Shown here piece after piece: positions 34,539 to 44,242 of a DNA stretch of 64,000 nucleotides (positions are counted from its first letter, which is position 1; the number at the start of each line of letters is the position of its first letter). The stretch is taken from positions 1 to 64,000 of the forward strand of contig DAINDE010000013.1 in assembly GCA_036732025.1 (NCBI GenBank), written 5' to 3'. This DNA is from SSSZ01 sp036732025 (lineage in GTDB: Bacteria > Pseudomonadota > Gammaproteobacteria > Burkholderiales > Rhodocyclaceae). Made by a program: the position numbers and the translations under genes. Under the pieces are notes generated by a model. The model was not told the DNA's origin, did not search any database, and saw nothing but the letters and a program-made list of their open reading frames with translations.

Positions 34539-34676
34539 CCCGGATATTTCATGAGTATCGCGGATGCCGGCGCCGTCATCGGCCCGATCCGGCGCCGGGT
34601 ACCCGCGCTCCGAAATGCCGTATTGGTCGGCTATGCGGTAGCGCAAAGCCGGCGGCTCATGAGATTTCCGGACTAG
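34535..34676. mobile_element. MITE-like element with 17-bp terminal inverted repeats and CTAG flanks
   Basis: Terminal repeats CCCGGATATTTCATGAG (34539-34555) and, in reverse complement, TCCGGAAATCTCATGAG (34656-34672) match at 14 of 17 bases. They are bordered by CTAG on both sides (34535-34538, 34673-34676), which looks like a 4-bp target duplication. The interior of about 100 bp has no ORF. It occupies the space between the START-like gene and purA. Confidence 0.6.
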
Positions 34677-34681
34677 TGCCC

Positions 34682-35989
<1,308 letters not shown>

Positions 35990-35995
35990 GTTCTC

Positions 35996-37150
35996 TTAAT
36001 CCTCGTTGATTGCTTCGATAATCCAGTGCTCGCCAACCTGGACGAGCTTGCGGTCGCACTGCGGCCCTTCGCAGGCGTTTTCGCCCGGCAGGAGTTCGAC
36101 CACGGTTTCGCCCTGCTCGCGCAGGGAGGCGATATGGGCGGCCAGCACCTTGTCGTGGCCGGCCTGGGGCGCCAGGATGGCCCCCTTGAATCGTTCCCGC
36201 GGCGCCAGGCGCGCCACTTCCCGCAGGTCCAGGGAAAACCCGGTGGCGGGTCGGGCGCGGCCGAAGGCCTGGCCGGCGCCGTCGTAGCGCCCGCCCAGGG
36301 CGATGGCTGTCGGATAGTCCGGGCAATAGGCGGCGAAGACGATGCCGTTGTGGTAGTGGTAGCCGCGCAGATCGGCCAGATCCACCGAGAAGGGCAGGTC
36401 CGGCGCACCGGCGATGAGCTGGCGCAGGCCATCCAGGGCGGCGGCAATGGCCGGCAGGGCCGGCAGCTCCGCCGCGGCGCGGTCGAGCACCTCGGCGCCG
36501 CCATAGAGATGGGGCAGTTTCAGCAGCGCCCCGGCGTAGGGTTCGGCCACGCCGGCGCAGGCTTCAGTCAGCCCGGGCACATCCTTGGCTTGCAGGAGGC
36601 TCAGCAGCTCGTCCTCGGCTTCTGCCGGCAGCCCTGCGGCTTCGGCCAGGGCCCGGAAGATGCCGACGTGGCCCAGGTCGATGCGGCTCACCGGCAGTTT
36701 GACCGCCGCCAGGGCGGAGGCCAGCAGGCGGACGATCTCCTGGTCGGCGGCGATGCCGGCGTAGCCGTAGAGTTCGGCCCCCACCTGGATGGGTTCCCGG
36801 GTGGCGGCGATGGTGGCCGGAAGGGTGTGCAGCACGCTGTCGCAGTAGCACAGGCGGGTGACGCCCTGGTGGTTGAGGAGGTGGGCGTCGATGCGGGCGG
36901 CCTGGGGCGTGATGTCGGCCCGGATGCCCATGGTGCGGCCGGAGAGCTGATCGACCAGCTTGAAGGTGCGCAGCTTGAGATCCTGCCCGGCACCAGTCAG
37001 GAGCGACTCCAGGTATTCCAGGTGCGGCGGCATCACCAGCTCGAAGCCGCGCCGGGCGAAGTGGTCGAGGAGCAGGCGGCGCAGGCGCTCGATCTGGGCC
37101 GCCTCGGCCGGGAGGGCGTCGGCGATGTATTCGGGTAACAGCCAGTTCAT
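35996..37150 (-). CDS. hisZ: ATP phosphoribosyltransferase regulatory subunit
   Basis: 384-residue class II tRNA-synthetase-like protein. HisZ is a catalytically inactive HisS paralogue that forms the active complex with the short HisG and mediates histidine feedback. It starts MNWLLPEYIADALPAEA and carries the HisS-like motif regions (FELVMPPHLEYLE, GIRADITPQAARIDA), but lacks an anticodon-binding domain. It overlaps the DUF2065 gene by 4 bp. The true hisS is at 44243-45532. Confidence 0.94.
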   Translation of the reverse strand: MNWLLPEYIADALPAEAAQIERLRRLLLDHFARRGFELVMPPHLEYLESLLTGAGQDLKLRTFKLVDQLSGRTMGIRADITPQAARIDAHLLNHQGVTRLCYCDSVLHTLPATIAATREPIQVGAELYGYAGIAADQEIVRLLASALAAVKLPVSRIDLGHVGIFRALAEAAGLPAEAEDELLSLLQAKDVPGLTEACAGVAEPYAGALLKLPHLYGGAEVLDRAAAELPALPAIAAALDGLRQLIAGAPDLPFSVDLADLRGYHYHNGIVFAAYCPDYPTAIALGGRYDGAGQAFGRARPATGFSLDLREVARLAPRERFKGAILAPQAGHDKVLAAHIASLREQGETVVELLPGENACEGPQCDRKLVQVGEHWIIEAINED

Positions 37151-37332
37151 GGGAAGATCAGGAGCAGAACCAGGCCGATCAGCATCGAGGTGAGGCCGAT
37201 GAAGCGGATCTGCCCGTCGGTGAGTTGGATGAGTCGCTGGAAGGTGTCACGCCAGGTGGCCGGGGCGATGAAGGGCAGGATGCCCTCCAGCACCAGCATG
37301 AGGCCGAAGGCCAGGAGCAGGGTGGAGGTCAT
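37147..37332 (-). CDS. DUF2065 small membrane protein
   Basis: 61-residue protein with two transmembrane segments (about 4-22 and 42-60) connected by the loop PATWRDTFQRLIQLTDGQIR. It matches the DUF2065 (YjeT-like) family, which regularly follows hflC. Function unknown. Four-base overlaps with both hflC and hisZ indicate translational coupling. Confidence 0.88.
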   Translation of the reverse strand: MTSTLLLAFGLMLVLEGILPFIAPATWRDTFQRLIQLTDGQIRFIGLTSMLIGLVLLLIFP

Positions 37333-38222
37333 TTGCGCCCGCCATTGCCCTCGCCACGACCGGCACCCTTCATGTACCTGAAGAAGTCGGAGCTGGGATC
37401 GACCACCAGCACGTCGTTCTTGTTGCGGAAACTGGCGCGGTAAGCGTCCAGACTGCGGTAGAACGCGTAGAACTCGGGACTCTGGCCGAAGGCCTGGGCA
37501 TAGGTGGCCGCCGCCTTGGCGTCGCCCTCGCCCTTGATCTTCTGGGCGTCGCGGTAGGCTTCGGCGACGATGATCTCGCGCTGGCGGTCGGCGTCGGCGC
37601 GAATCTTCTCGGCCTCGGCGGCGCCCTGGGAACGCAGTTCGTTGGCCACGCGCTTGCGCTCGGCCTCCATGCGACGATAGACGGCGTCGCTCACCTCGGT
37701 GGGCAGCTCCACCCGCTTCAGGCGGACATCGACGATCTGCACGCCGATCTTGCGGGCATCGGCGTCGGCCTTGACCACCATGTCGGCCATGATCTTGTCC
37801 CGCTCGCCGGAAACCACATCATGGACGGTGCGCTTGCCGAATTCCTCCCGCAGGCCGGCATTCACCGTCTGGTTGAGCCGCGTCCGGGCGCGGGACTCGT
37901 CGCCGCCCACGGAGATGTAGTACAGCTTGGGATCGACGATGCGCCACTTGATGTAGGAATCGACCAGGACGTTCTTCTTCTCCGACGTGATGAAGCGCTC
38001 CGGCTCGGCGTTGTCCAGCGTGATGATGCGCTTTTCGAAGTAGCGCACGTTCTGGATCATGGGCAGCTTGAAATTGAGTCCCGGCTCGGTGAGGACGCTC
38101 TTCACCTCGCCCAGCTGGAAGACCAGGGCGAACTGGCGCTGGTCAACGGTGAAGATGGACATGGCTGCCACCACCAGGACGGTGGCGGCGACGGCGCCGA
38201 TAACACTCAGTTGCGGCCTCAT
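37329..38222 (-). CDS. hflC: FtsH modulator HflC
   Basis: 297-residue inner-membrane SPFH/band-7 protein. One N-terminal transmembrane anchor (about 5-22) is followed by the periplasmic SPFH domain (VDQRQFALVFQLGEVKSVL) and a coiled coil (about 190-255). With HflK it forms the cage around the FtsH protease and modulates its access to membrane substrates. It begins on the last base of hflK's stop. Confidence 0.95.
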   Translation of the reverse strand: MRPQLSVIGAVAATVLVVAAMSIFTVDQRQFALVFQLGEVKSVLTEPGLNFKLPMIQNVRYFEKRIITLDNAEPERFITSEKKNVLVDSYIKWRIVDPKLYYISVGGDESRARTRLNQTVNAGLREEFGKRTVHDVVSGERDKIMADMVVKADADARKIGVQIVDVRLKRVELPTEVSDAVYRRMEAERKRVANELRSQGAAEAEKIRADADRQREIIVAEAYRDAQKIKGEGDAKAAATYAQAFGQSPEFYAFYRSLDAYRASFRNKNDVLVVDPSSDFFRYMKGAGRGEGNGGRK

Positions 38223-39523
38223 CAGCGACCCTCCCTGTCCCGCGAGCGCAGCGAACCGTCACGGGAGCCCGACGAATACGACCCGCCACCCACTGGTGGC
38301 GCCTTTTCCAGCTGTGGCGGCGCTTCCGAGGAAAGCGGCGCCGCCGGCCGGCTCTGCACGGCGGCGGATTCGCTGCCGGCCCCCTGGGCCGCCGTTGCCA
38401 CCCCGGCCGCCTGCATGAGCTTGTCCAGGGGAAGGTAGAGCAGGTTGCCCTGGCCCTTGGCGTCGATCAGCACCTTGCTGGTATTGGCGAAAATCTGCTG
38501 CATGGTATCCAGGTACATGCGCTGGCGGGTCACCTCCGGCGCCTTGGCGTACTCGACGCTGATCTGGCGGAAGCGGCTGGCGTCACCCTCGGCACTGGCG
38601 ATGACACGCTGCTTGTAGCCGTTGGCCTCCTCCAGGAGGCGCGCCGCCGTACCCTTGGCCTTGGGAATGACGTCGTTGGCGTAGGCCTGGCCTTCGTTCT
38701 TCTGGCGCTCCCGGTCCTGGCCCGCCTTGACGGCGTCGTCGAAGGCCGCCTGGACCTGCTCCGGCGGCTGGGCGTTCTGCATGGTGACCTTGGAGATGAG
38801 GATGCCGCTCTTGTAGCGGTCGAGGATGTCCTGCATGAGCTTGGCGGCCTGGGCTGCGATCTGCTCGCGGCCTTCGTAGAGCACGAAGTCCATGCGGCTC
38901 TTGCCCACCATTTCGCGCACCGCCGTTTCCGCGGCGCCCATCACGGCATCGTCGGGATGGCGGTTGTTGAAAAGGTATTCCACCGGATCCTTGAGGATGT
39001 ACTGGACGGCGAACTGGATGTTCACGATGTTTTCGTCATCGGTGAGCATCAGCGCTTCCTTGAGCACCTTGTTCCGCTCGCTGCCCCGGTAGCCGATTTC
39101 GATGGTGCGCACGCCGGTGAGGTTGACCAGTTCGTGGGACTGGACCGGATAGGGGAAGCGCCAGCGCAGGCCCGGCTCCGTGGTTTCCTTGAACTTGCCG
39201 AACTGGAGGACGACGCCCCGCTGGGAGGCATCGACGATGTAGAAGCCCGAGGCCAGCCAGACCACGACCACCAGGCCGGCCAGGAGGCCGAGGCCGCCAC
39301 CGAGGAAGCGGGGATTGAAATCCATGGGCGGCAGGCGGCGGCCGCCGTCGTCGCCGCCATTGCCCCCGCCCTTCTTGCCCAGCAGGCCCGAGAGCCGCCG
39401 GTTGAAGTCGCGCCATAGCTCTTCCAGGTCCGGCGGGCCCTGGTTGGGCCGCCGGGGACCGTTGCCGGAATTGCCGCCGTCGTTGCCCCCGCGGTTGCCC
39501 CACTGGGGATCGTTGAGGGACAT
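38222..39523 (-). CDS. hflK: FtsH modulator HflK
   Basis: 433-residue partner of HflC. The Gly/Asn-rich N-terminus (MSLNDPQWGNRGGNDGGNSG) precedes one transmembrane helix (about 76-98), the SPFH domain (VDASQRGVVLQFGKF) and a coiled coil. The C-terminal tail is Pro/Ala/Ser rich. The frame is open far upstream to 40069, but the ATG at 39523 starts the standard HflK sequence. MIPSIGILMSLND at 39547 would add eight residues. Confidence 0.94.
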   Translation of the reverse strand: MSLNDPQWGNRGGNDGGNSGNGPRRPNQGPPDLEELWRDFNRRLSGLLGKKGGGNGGDDGGRRLPPMDFNPRFLGGGLGLLAGLVVVVWLASGFYIVDASQRGVVLQFGKFKETTEPGLRWRFPYPVQSHELVNLTGVRTIEIGYRGSERNKVLKEALMLTDDENIVNIQFAVQYILKDPVEYLFNNRHPDDAVMGAAETAVREMVGKSRMDFVLYEGREQIAAQAAKLMQDILDRYKSGILISKVTMQNAQPPEQVQAAFDDAVKAGQDRERQKNEGQAYANDVIPKAKGTAARLLEEANGYKQRVIASAEGDASRFRQISVEYAKAPEVTRQRMYLDTMQQIFANTSKVLIDAKGQGNLLYLPLDKLMQAAGVATAAQGAGSESAAVQSRPAAPLSSEAPPQLEKAPPVGGGSYSSGSRDGSLRSRDREGR

Positions 39524-39584
39524 CAGTATGCCAATGGATGGGATCATGGAGTCGGGATGGTTAAATGTGTCCGTGCAAATCGGC

Positions 39585-40736
39585 CTACCCTGCCGCCGCC
39601 GGGGCCGCTTCGCCCGCATCGGCACGCCGGGCGGCCCGCTGTTGAGCCTTGTCGTGTGCATATTCCGCCAGCGCCCCGCGCAGGAGGTCCAGCCCTTCGC
39701 CCGACCGGGCACTGACGCGGACCCGGCGGATTTTACCATACTCGTCCCGCTCGACCCCCGCGGCAGCCTCGGTGAGATCGATCTTGTTCCATACAAGGAC
39801 CTGGGGCACCCGTTCGGCGCCGATCTCCTGCAACACCTTGTTGACTTCCGCCATCTGCTCGTCGCGGGCGTGGTTGGCGCTGTCCACCACATGCAGCAAC
39901 AGGTCGGCCTGGGCGGTGGCTTCCAGCGTGGCGTGGAAGGCGGCCACCAGGGAATGGGGCAGGTCGCGGATGAACCCGACGGTGTCGGAGACGACGATGT
40001 TGCCCGCCCCTTCCACCCAGAGCTTCCTGGAGGTGGTATCGAGGGTGGCGAACAACTGGTTGGCGGCATAGACGCCGGCCTTGGTCAGGGCGTTGAAGAG
40101 GGTGGACTTGCCGGCATTGGTGTAGCCCACCAAGGACACGTTGAGGACCTCGCCCCGGTCCCGGGCCTTGCGCTGGACGCCACGCTGCCGCTCCAGGCGG
40201 GCGAGCCGTTCCTTGAGCGTCTTGACGCGGTTGCCGAGGAGCCGGCGGTCCGTTTCCAGCTGGGTTTCGCCGGGGCCGCGCAGGCCGATGCCGCCCCGCT
40301 GCCGCTCCAGGTGGGTCCAGCCGCGCACCAGGCGGGTGGACAGGTGTTCAAGCTGGGCCAGTTCGACTTGCAGCTTGCCCTCGGCGCTCTGGGCGCGCAG
40401 GGCGAAGATGTCGAGGATCAGGCTGGTTCTGTCGATCACCCGGCATTTGAGTTCCCGTTCCAGATTCCGTTCCTGGGCCGGCGACAGTTCGTGGTTGAAG
40501 ATCACCAAATCGGCGTCGGCCGCCCCCAGCGCAGCCGCGATCTCCTGGACCTTGCCCCTGCCGGCGTAGGTCTTGGGATCGGGGCTGTGGCGGCGCCCGC
40601 CCACCTCGGCGCAGACGATGCCGCCCGCCGATTCCGCAAGCAGGCGCACCTCCTCCAGCTGATCGGCCAGGTCCGCCTGGCCGAAATCGAGTTGAACGAT
40701 GACCGCTCGTTCTCCGGCAGCGGGCCGCTCAAGCAT
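39585..40736 (-). CDS. hflX: ribosome-associated GTPase HflX
   Basis: 383-residue GTPase that binds the 50S E-site region and splits stalled ribosomes. It has an N-terminal HflX domain (about 1-190, with the Gly-rich GLRGPGETQLETDRRL motif) and a G domain with GYTNAGKSTLFN, DTVGFIRDLP and NKID. It is located between hfq and hflK, the conserved hfq-hflX-hflK-hflC order. Confidence 0.95.
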   Translation of the reverse strand: MLERPAAGERAVIVQLDFGQADLADQLEEVRLLAESAGGIVCAEVGGRRHSPDPKTYAGRGKVQEIAAALGAADADLVIFNHELSPAQERNLERELKCRVIDRTSLILDIFALRAQSAEGKLQVELAQLEHLSTRLVRGWTHLERQRGGIGLRGPGETQLETDRRLLGNRVKTLKERLARLERQRGVQRKARDRGEVLNVSLVGYTNAGKSTLFNALTKAGVYAANQLFATLDTTSRKLWVEGAGNIVVSDTVGFIRDLPHSLVAAFHATLEATAQADLLLHVVDSANHARDEQMAEVNKVLQEIGAERVPQVLVWNKIDLTEAAAGVERDEYGKIRRVRVSARSGEGLDLLRGALAEYAHDKAQQRAARRADAGEAAPAAAG

Positions 40737-40802
40737 CGGGCGAGAATCGGGGAAGCATGGAATCGCCCTTCCCGGTGAAAGGGGACCGGAAAAGGACTGC
40801 GC

Positions 40803-41039
40803 TTACTCGGCGTTCTGTTCCTGCTGGATATTGACAGGACGCGCGGGCACGACCGTGGAAATGGCGTGCTTGTAAACCATCTGGGTAACGGTGTTCTTGA
40901 GAAGAACGACGTACTGGTCGAAGGATTCGACCTGGCCCTGCAGCTTGATGCCGTTCACCAGGTAGATGGAAACGGGCACGTGCTCCCGGCGCAGGGCGTT
41001 GAGGAACGGGTCTTGTAGAAGTTGCCCTTTATTGCTCAT
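40803..41039 (-). CDS. hfq: RNA chaperone Hfq
   Basis: 78-residue Sm-like hexameric RNA chaperone that pairs small RNAs with mRNAs. The Sm1 (VNGIKLQGQVESFDQYVVLL) and Sm2 (YKHAISTVVP) motifs are intact. The frame extends 12 codons upstream to 41075, but ATG 41039 (MSNKGQLLQDPFLNALR) is the universal start. Its C-terminal tail is short, as in most betaproteobacteria. Confidence 0.97.
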   Translation of the reverse strand: MSNKGQLLQDPFLNALRREHVPVSIYLVNGIKLQGQVESFDQYVVLLKNTVTQMVYKHAISTVVPARPVNIQQEQNAE

Positions 41040-41107
41040 GGTGTGGACTCCACTGTGGTTGTTATGAGAGGTCAAATGTACCGAATTTCACTTCGGATGC
41101 CAAAAAA

Positions 41108-42439
41108 TTATTTCTTTTCCCTGTCCGCGTAGGGGTTGTGGCTGGTCACGAACTGGATTCGCAGCGGCGTTCCCTGCAATTTGAACGCCTCCCGGAAGGT
41201 ATGTTCCAGATAGCGCCGGTAGCTGTCGGAAATATGGTCCACGGCGTTGCCATGGATGACGATGATGGGCGGATTGGAGCCGCCCTGGTGGGCGTAGCGG
41301 GGTTTTGGCCGGAAGATGCCGTGGCGCGGCGGCGCCTGACGGGCGACGGCGTCGGCCAGGACCCGCGCCAGCTTGGGCGTGGGCAGCTTGGCCATGGCCG
41401 CCGCGTAGGCGGCGTCGACGGAGCGGAAGAGCCCTTCCAGGCCGATGTTCTCCTTGGCGGAGATGAAGTGGAAGCGGGCGAAATCGAGGAACTTGAGCTT
41501 GCGCTCGAGGATGGTCCGGGTCTGCTCCTTGACGTAGCCGTCGAGGCCGTCCCACTTGTTGATGGCCACCACCAGTGCACGGCCGGATTCGACGATGAAG
41601 TCGGCGATGTGTGCGTCCTGGTCGGACACGTCCTGGCGGGCATCGACCATGAGGATGACCACGTGGGCGTCCTCGATGGCCTTCAGGGTCTTGACCACCG
41701 AGAACTTCTCGATGGCCTCGAAAACCTTGCCGCGGCGGCGCATGCCCGCAGTGTCGACGAGAAGGTAGGGCTTGCCGTTGCGTTCGAATTCGACCTCGAT
41801 GGAGTCCCGGGTGGTGCCCGGGGCGTCGAAGGCGATGACCCGCTCTTCGCCGAGGAGGGTGTTGATGAGGGTGGATTTGCCGGCGTTGGGCCGGCCGACG
41901 ATGGCCACCCGCACCGCTTCCGGCTTTTCCTCGTCCTCCTCCGGTTCGGGGAAGGACTCGAGCGCCAGATCCACCAGCCCGCGAACCCCTTCGCCGTGGG
42001 AAGCCGAGATGGCATGGGGTTCGCCCAGGCCCAGTTCGTGAAACTCGGCCTCGACCATGCCCCGGTTCATGCCCTCGGTCTTGTTGACGGCGACGAAGAC
42101 CGGCCGCTGCAGGCGACGCAGCTTGTTGGCGATTTCCTTGTCGTGGGGGGTGACGCCGGCGCGGCCGTCCACGACGAAGACGATGGCGTCCGCCTCGGCA
42201 ATGGCCTGCTCGGTCTGGCGGGCCATCTCGTGCAGAATGCCGTCCTTGACCAGGGGTTCGAAACCGCCCGTATCCACCACCAGATAAGGCTTGCGGCCGA
42301 GACGGCCGTGGCCGTAGTGGCGGTCCCGGGTGAGGCCGGGCACGTCGGCGACGATGGCATCCCGGGAACGGGTCAGGCGGTTGAAGAGGGTGGACTTGCC
42401 GACGTTGGGCCGGCCCACCAGGACCAGGGTTGGCTTCAT
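41108..42439 (-). CDS. der: ribosome biogenesis GTPase Der (EngA)
   Basis: 443-residue protein with two tandem G domains and a KH-like C-terminus, needed for 50S assembly. P-loops are GRPNVGKST (about 8-16) and GRPNAGKST (about 180-188), with DTGGF and DTAGMRRRGKV switch-II regions and NKTE and NKWD specificity motifs. The ATG (42439) overlaps the bamB stop as ATGA. Confidence 0.96.
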   Translation of the reverse strand: MKPTLVLVGRPNVGKSTLFNRLTRSRDAIVADVPGLTRDRHYGHGRLGRKPYLVVDTGGFEPLVKDGILHEMARQTEQAIAEADAIVFVVDGRAGVTPHDKEIANKLRRLQRPVFVAVNKTEGMNRGMVEAEFHELGLGEPHAISASHGEGVRGLVDLALESFPEPEEDEEKPEAVRVAIVGRPNAGKSTLINTLLGEERVIAFDAPGTTRDSIEVEFERNGKPYLLVDTAGMRRRGKVFEAIEKFSVVKTLKAIEDAHVVILMVDARQDVSDQDAHIADFIVESGRALVVAINKWDGLDGYVKEQTRTILERKLKFLDFARFHFISAKENIGLEGLFRSVDAAYAAAMAKLPTPKLARVLADAVARQAPPRHGIFRPKPRYAHQGGSNPPIIVIHGNAVDHISDSYRRYLEHTFREAFKLQGTPLRIQFVTSHNPYADREKK

Positions 42440-43602
42440 TGGACCTCGATCGCTTCCACGCGGCCGCCGGTGGTTTGCACCAGGACGGCCGTGCCCAGGG
42501 CCTGGGGGGCGGCCAGGACGGCCCTGCCGTCGGTGGCCTGGCGGGCGGCGAAGGCGCCATCCTCCCGGCTGAGGAAATGCACCACGCCCTCGCCATCGGC
42601 CACCACCACCATACCCCGCCGCACCATGGGGCCGGACACCCGTCGGTTGAGCAGCTTGTCCTGCTTCCAGATACTGGCGCCGGTACCCCGGTCGAGGGCA
42701 TGGACGGCGCCCTTGTCGTCGGTGACGAAGAGATAGCGGCCATCCATGGCGAGGCCGGCGGCAGAGGAAAAGTCCCGGGCCCAGATGAGGGAGCCGGACT
42801 GCCCCAGGTCGAAACAGGCGACACGGCCTTGGAAGGCCACGGCGCACACCTGGCGCCCGTCGATGGCGGGCACCGAAACGATGTCGGCCACCCGGTCAAG
42901 TTCGGTCGTACCCTTGGGCAGGGCGACGGTTCCTTCCCACACGGGGGCGCCGTTGTTGAGGGTCAGCGCCACCAGCTTGCCGCCGGGGAACCCGATCAGC
43001 AGGAAGCGATCGGCGAAGACCGGGGGCGCCCAGCTGCGCAGCGACAGCGGTGGCGTCGCCCGCTGATAGACCCACTTGCGGCTGCCGTCGCCCGCGCCGA
43101 GGAGATAAACGCGGTTGTCGCCACTGCGCACCGCCACCCCCTGGTCGGAGACGGCCGGCGCCGCCAGGATCTCGCTGCTCACCTTGGCCTGCCAGAGGGG
43201 CTTGCCGTCGGTGGCGGCGAAGGCCAGGACGTCGCCCTTGGCGGTCCCTGCCACCACCAGCTTGCCGTCGCTGCCGACGCCGGCGGAAAGCGGCTGGCCG
43301 GCGTTGATGCGCCAGGCGACCTTGCCGTCGTCGATGCGGGCGATGGTGCCGTCGGCGCCGGCCACGAAGGCGGCGTCACCCGCCACCGCGGGCACGAAGA
43401 CGTAGTTGCCAGCCTTACCCGCGTCCACCGACCAGCGCGCCTTGACTTCGACACTGGCCTTGATCGGAGTCAGTGGCGTCATCTTCGGGCCGGAACTGGA
43501 AAAGGGATTCAGGGAATCGACGGTTTCCGAAATGGTCGAGCAGCCGCTCACCAGCACGACCGTCAGGCCCCCCAGCATCAGCCCGCGCAGGGCGGTTCTC
43601 AT
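42436..43602 (-). CDS. bamB: outer membrane assembly lipoprotein BamB
   Basis: 388-residue lipoprotein of the BAM complex, which folds beta-barrel proteins into the outer membrane. The signal ends in a lipobox, VLVSGC, with C21 as lipidation site, followed by PQQ-like beta-propeller repeats (the W-x-VDAGKAG, GKVAWRINAGQPL and GSLIWARD type blades). It is positioned between yfgM and der as in many Beta- and Gammaproteobacteria. Confidence 0.95.
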   Translation of the reverse strand: MRTALRGLMLGGLTVVLVSGCSTISETVDSLNPFSSSGPKMTPLTPIKASVEVKARWSVDAGKAGNYVFVPAVAGDAAFVAGADGTIARIDDGKVAWRINAGQPLSAGVGSDGKLVVAGTAKGDVLAFAATDGKPLWQAKVSSEILAAPAVSDQGVAVRSGDNRVYLLGAGDGSRKWVYQRATPPLSLRSWAPPVFADRFLLIGFPGGKLVALTLNNGAPVWEGTVALPKGTTELDRVADIVSVPAIDGRQVCAVAFQGRVACFDLGQSGSLIWARDFSSAAGLAMDGRYLFVTDDKGAVHALDRGTGASIWKQDKLLNRRVSGPMVRRGMVVVADGEGVVHFLSREDGAFAARQATDGRAVLAAPQALGTAVLVQTTGGRVEAIEVQ

Positions 43603-44237
43603 GCGGCTTCTCCCAGGGCATCGAGTTTCTGCTGGACCACTTCGCGGTAGGGGCCGCCCTTGCCGTCGAGCTTGGCCAAGGCCGCCTGGTAGGCAGTCCG
43701 GGCCTCGGCCTTCTTGCCCTGGGCCGCCAGGATGTCGCCCTTCAACTCGGCGAAACGGGCGTCGAAGGCCGCCCCGTGCCCGGCGTCGAGTTGCTTGAGC
43801 GCCTCGTCGTAAGCCTGGCCGTCGAGAAGCACCGCCGCCAGGCGCAGGCGGGCGATGTCACGCAGTTCGTCGCGGCCGTGCTCGGCCACCCAGCCGAGCT
43901 GGGCCTGGGCGGTCTTGAGGTCGCCGGCATCGAAGGAGAGGCGGGCAGCAGCCAGGGCACCGAGGGCGGCGTAGGTGGTGGCGCCGAATTTTTCCGTCAG
44001 CTCGCCGGCGGCGGCCTTGGCGCGCTGACCATCCCGTGCCGCCACAGCCTGTTCCAGCACGCCGTACACGGCCGCTGCCTGGGCCGCCTGGCCGCGCTGG
44101 TACCAGTTCCAGCCCTGCCAGCCGACGACCCCCAGGGAAGCGGCGAGCACCACCCCGCTGATGAGGTTGCCGTACATCTTCCACCAGGTTTTCAGGGAGT
44201 CGATCTGTTCCTGTTCTTCAAGGTCGTAGTGGGCCAT
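43599..44237 (-). CDS. yfgM: YfgM-like tetratricopeptide membrane protein
   Basis: 212-residue protein with a short cytoplasmic N-terminus (MAHYDLEEQEQIDSLKTWWK), one transmembrane helix (about 22-42) and a periplasmic TPR-like domain. E. coli YfgM works with PpiD at the SecYEG translocon as a periplasmic chaperone. It overlaps bamB by 4 bp and follows hisS by 5 bp, the conserved hisS-yfgM-bamB-der order. Confidence 0.92.
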   Translation of the reverse strand: MAHYDLEEQEQIDSLKTWWKMYGNLISGVVLAASLGVVGWQGWNWYQRGQAAQAAAVYGVLEQAVAARDGQRAKAAAGELTEKFGATTYAALGALAAARLSFDAGDLKTAQAQLGWVAEHGRDELRDIARLRLAAVLLDGQAYDEALKQLDAGHGAAFDARFAELKGDILAAQGKKAEARTAYQAALAKLDGKGGPYREVVQQKLDALGEAA

Positions 44238-44242
44238 GCCGC

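Noticed and set aside
35996..37150. A second functional histidyl-tRNA synthetase
   Set aside because: It lacks the anticodon-binding domain and has the HisZ layout next to purA. The real hisS is at 44243-45532.
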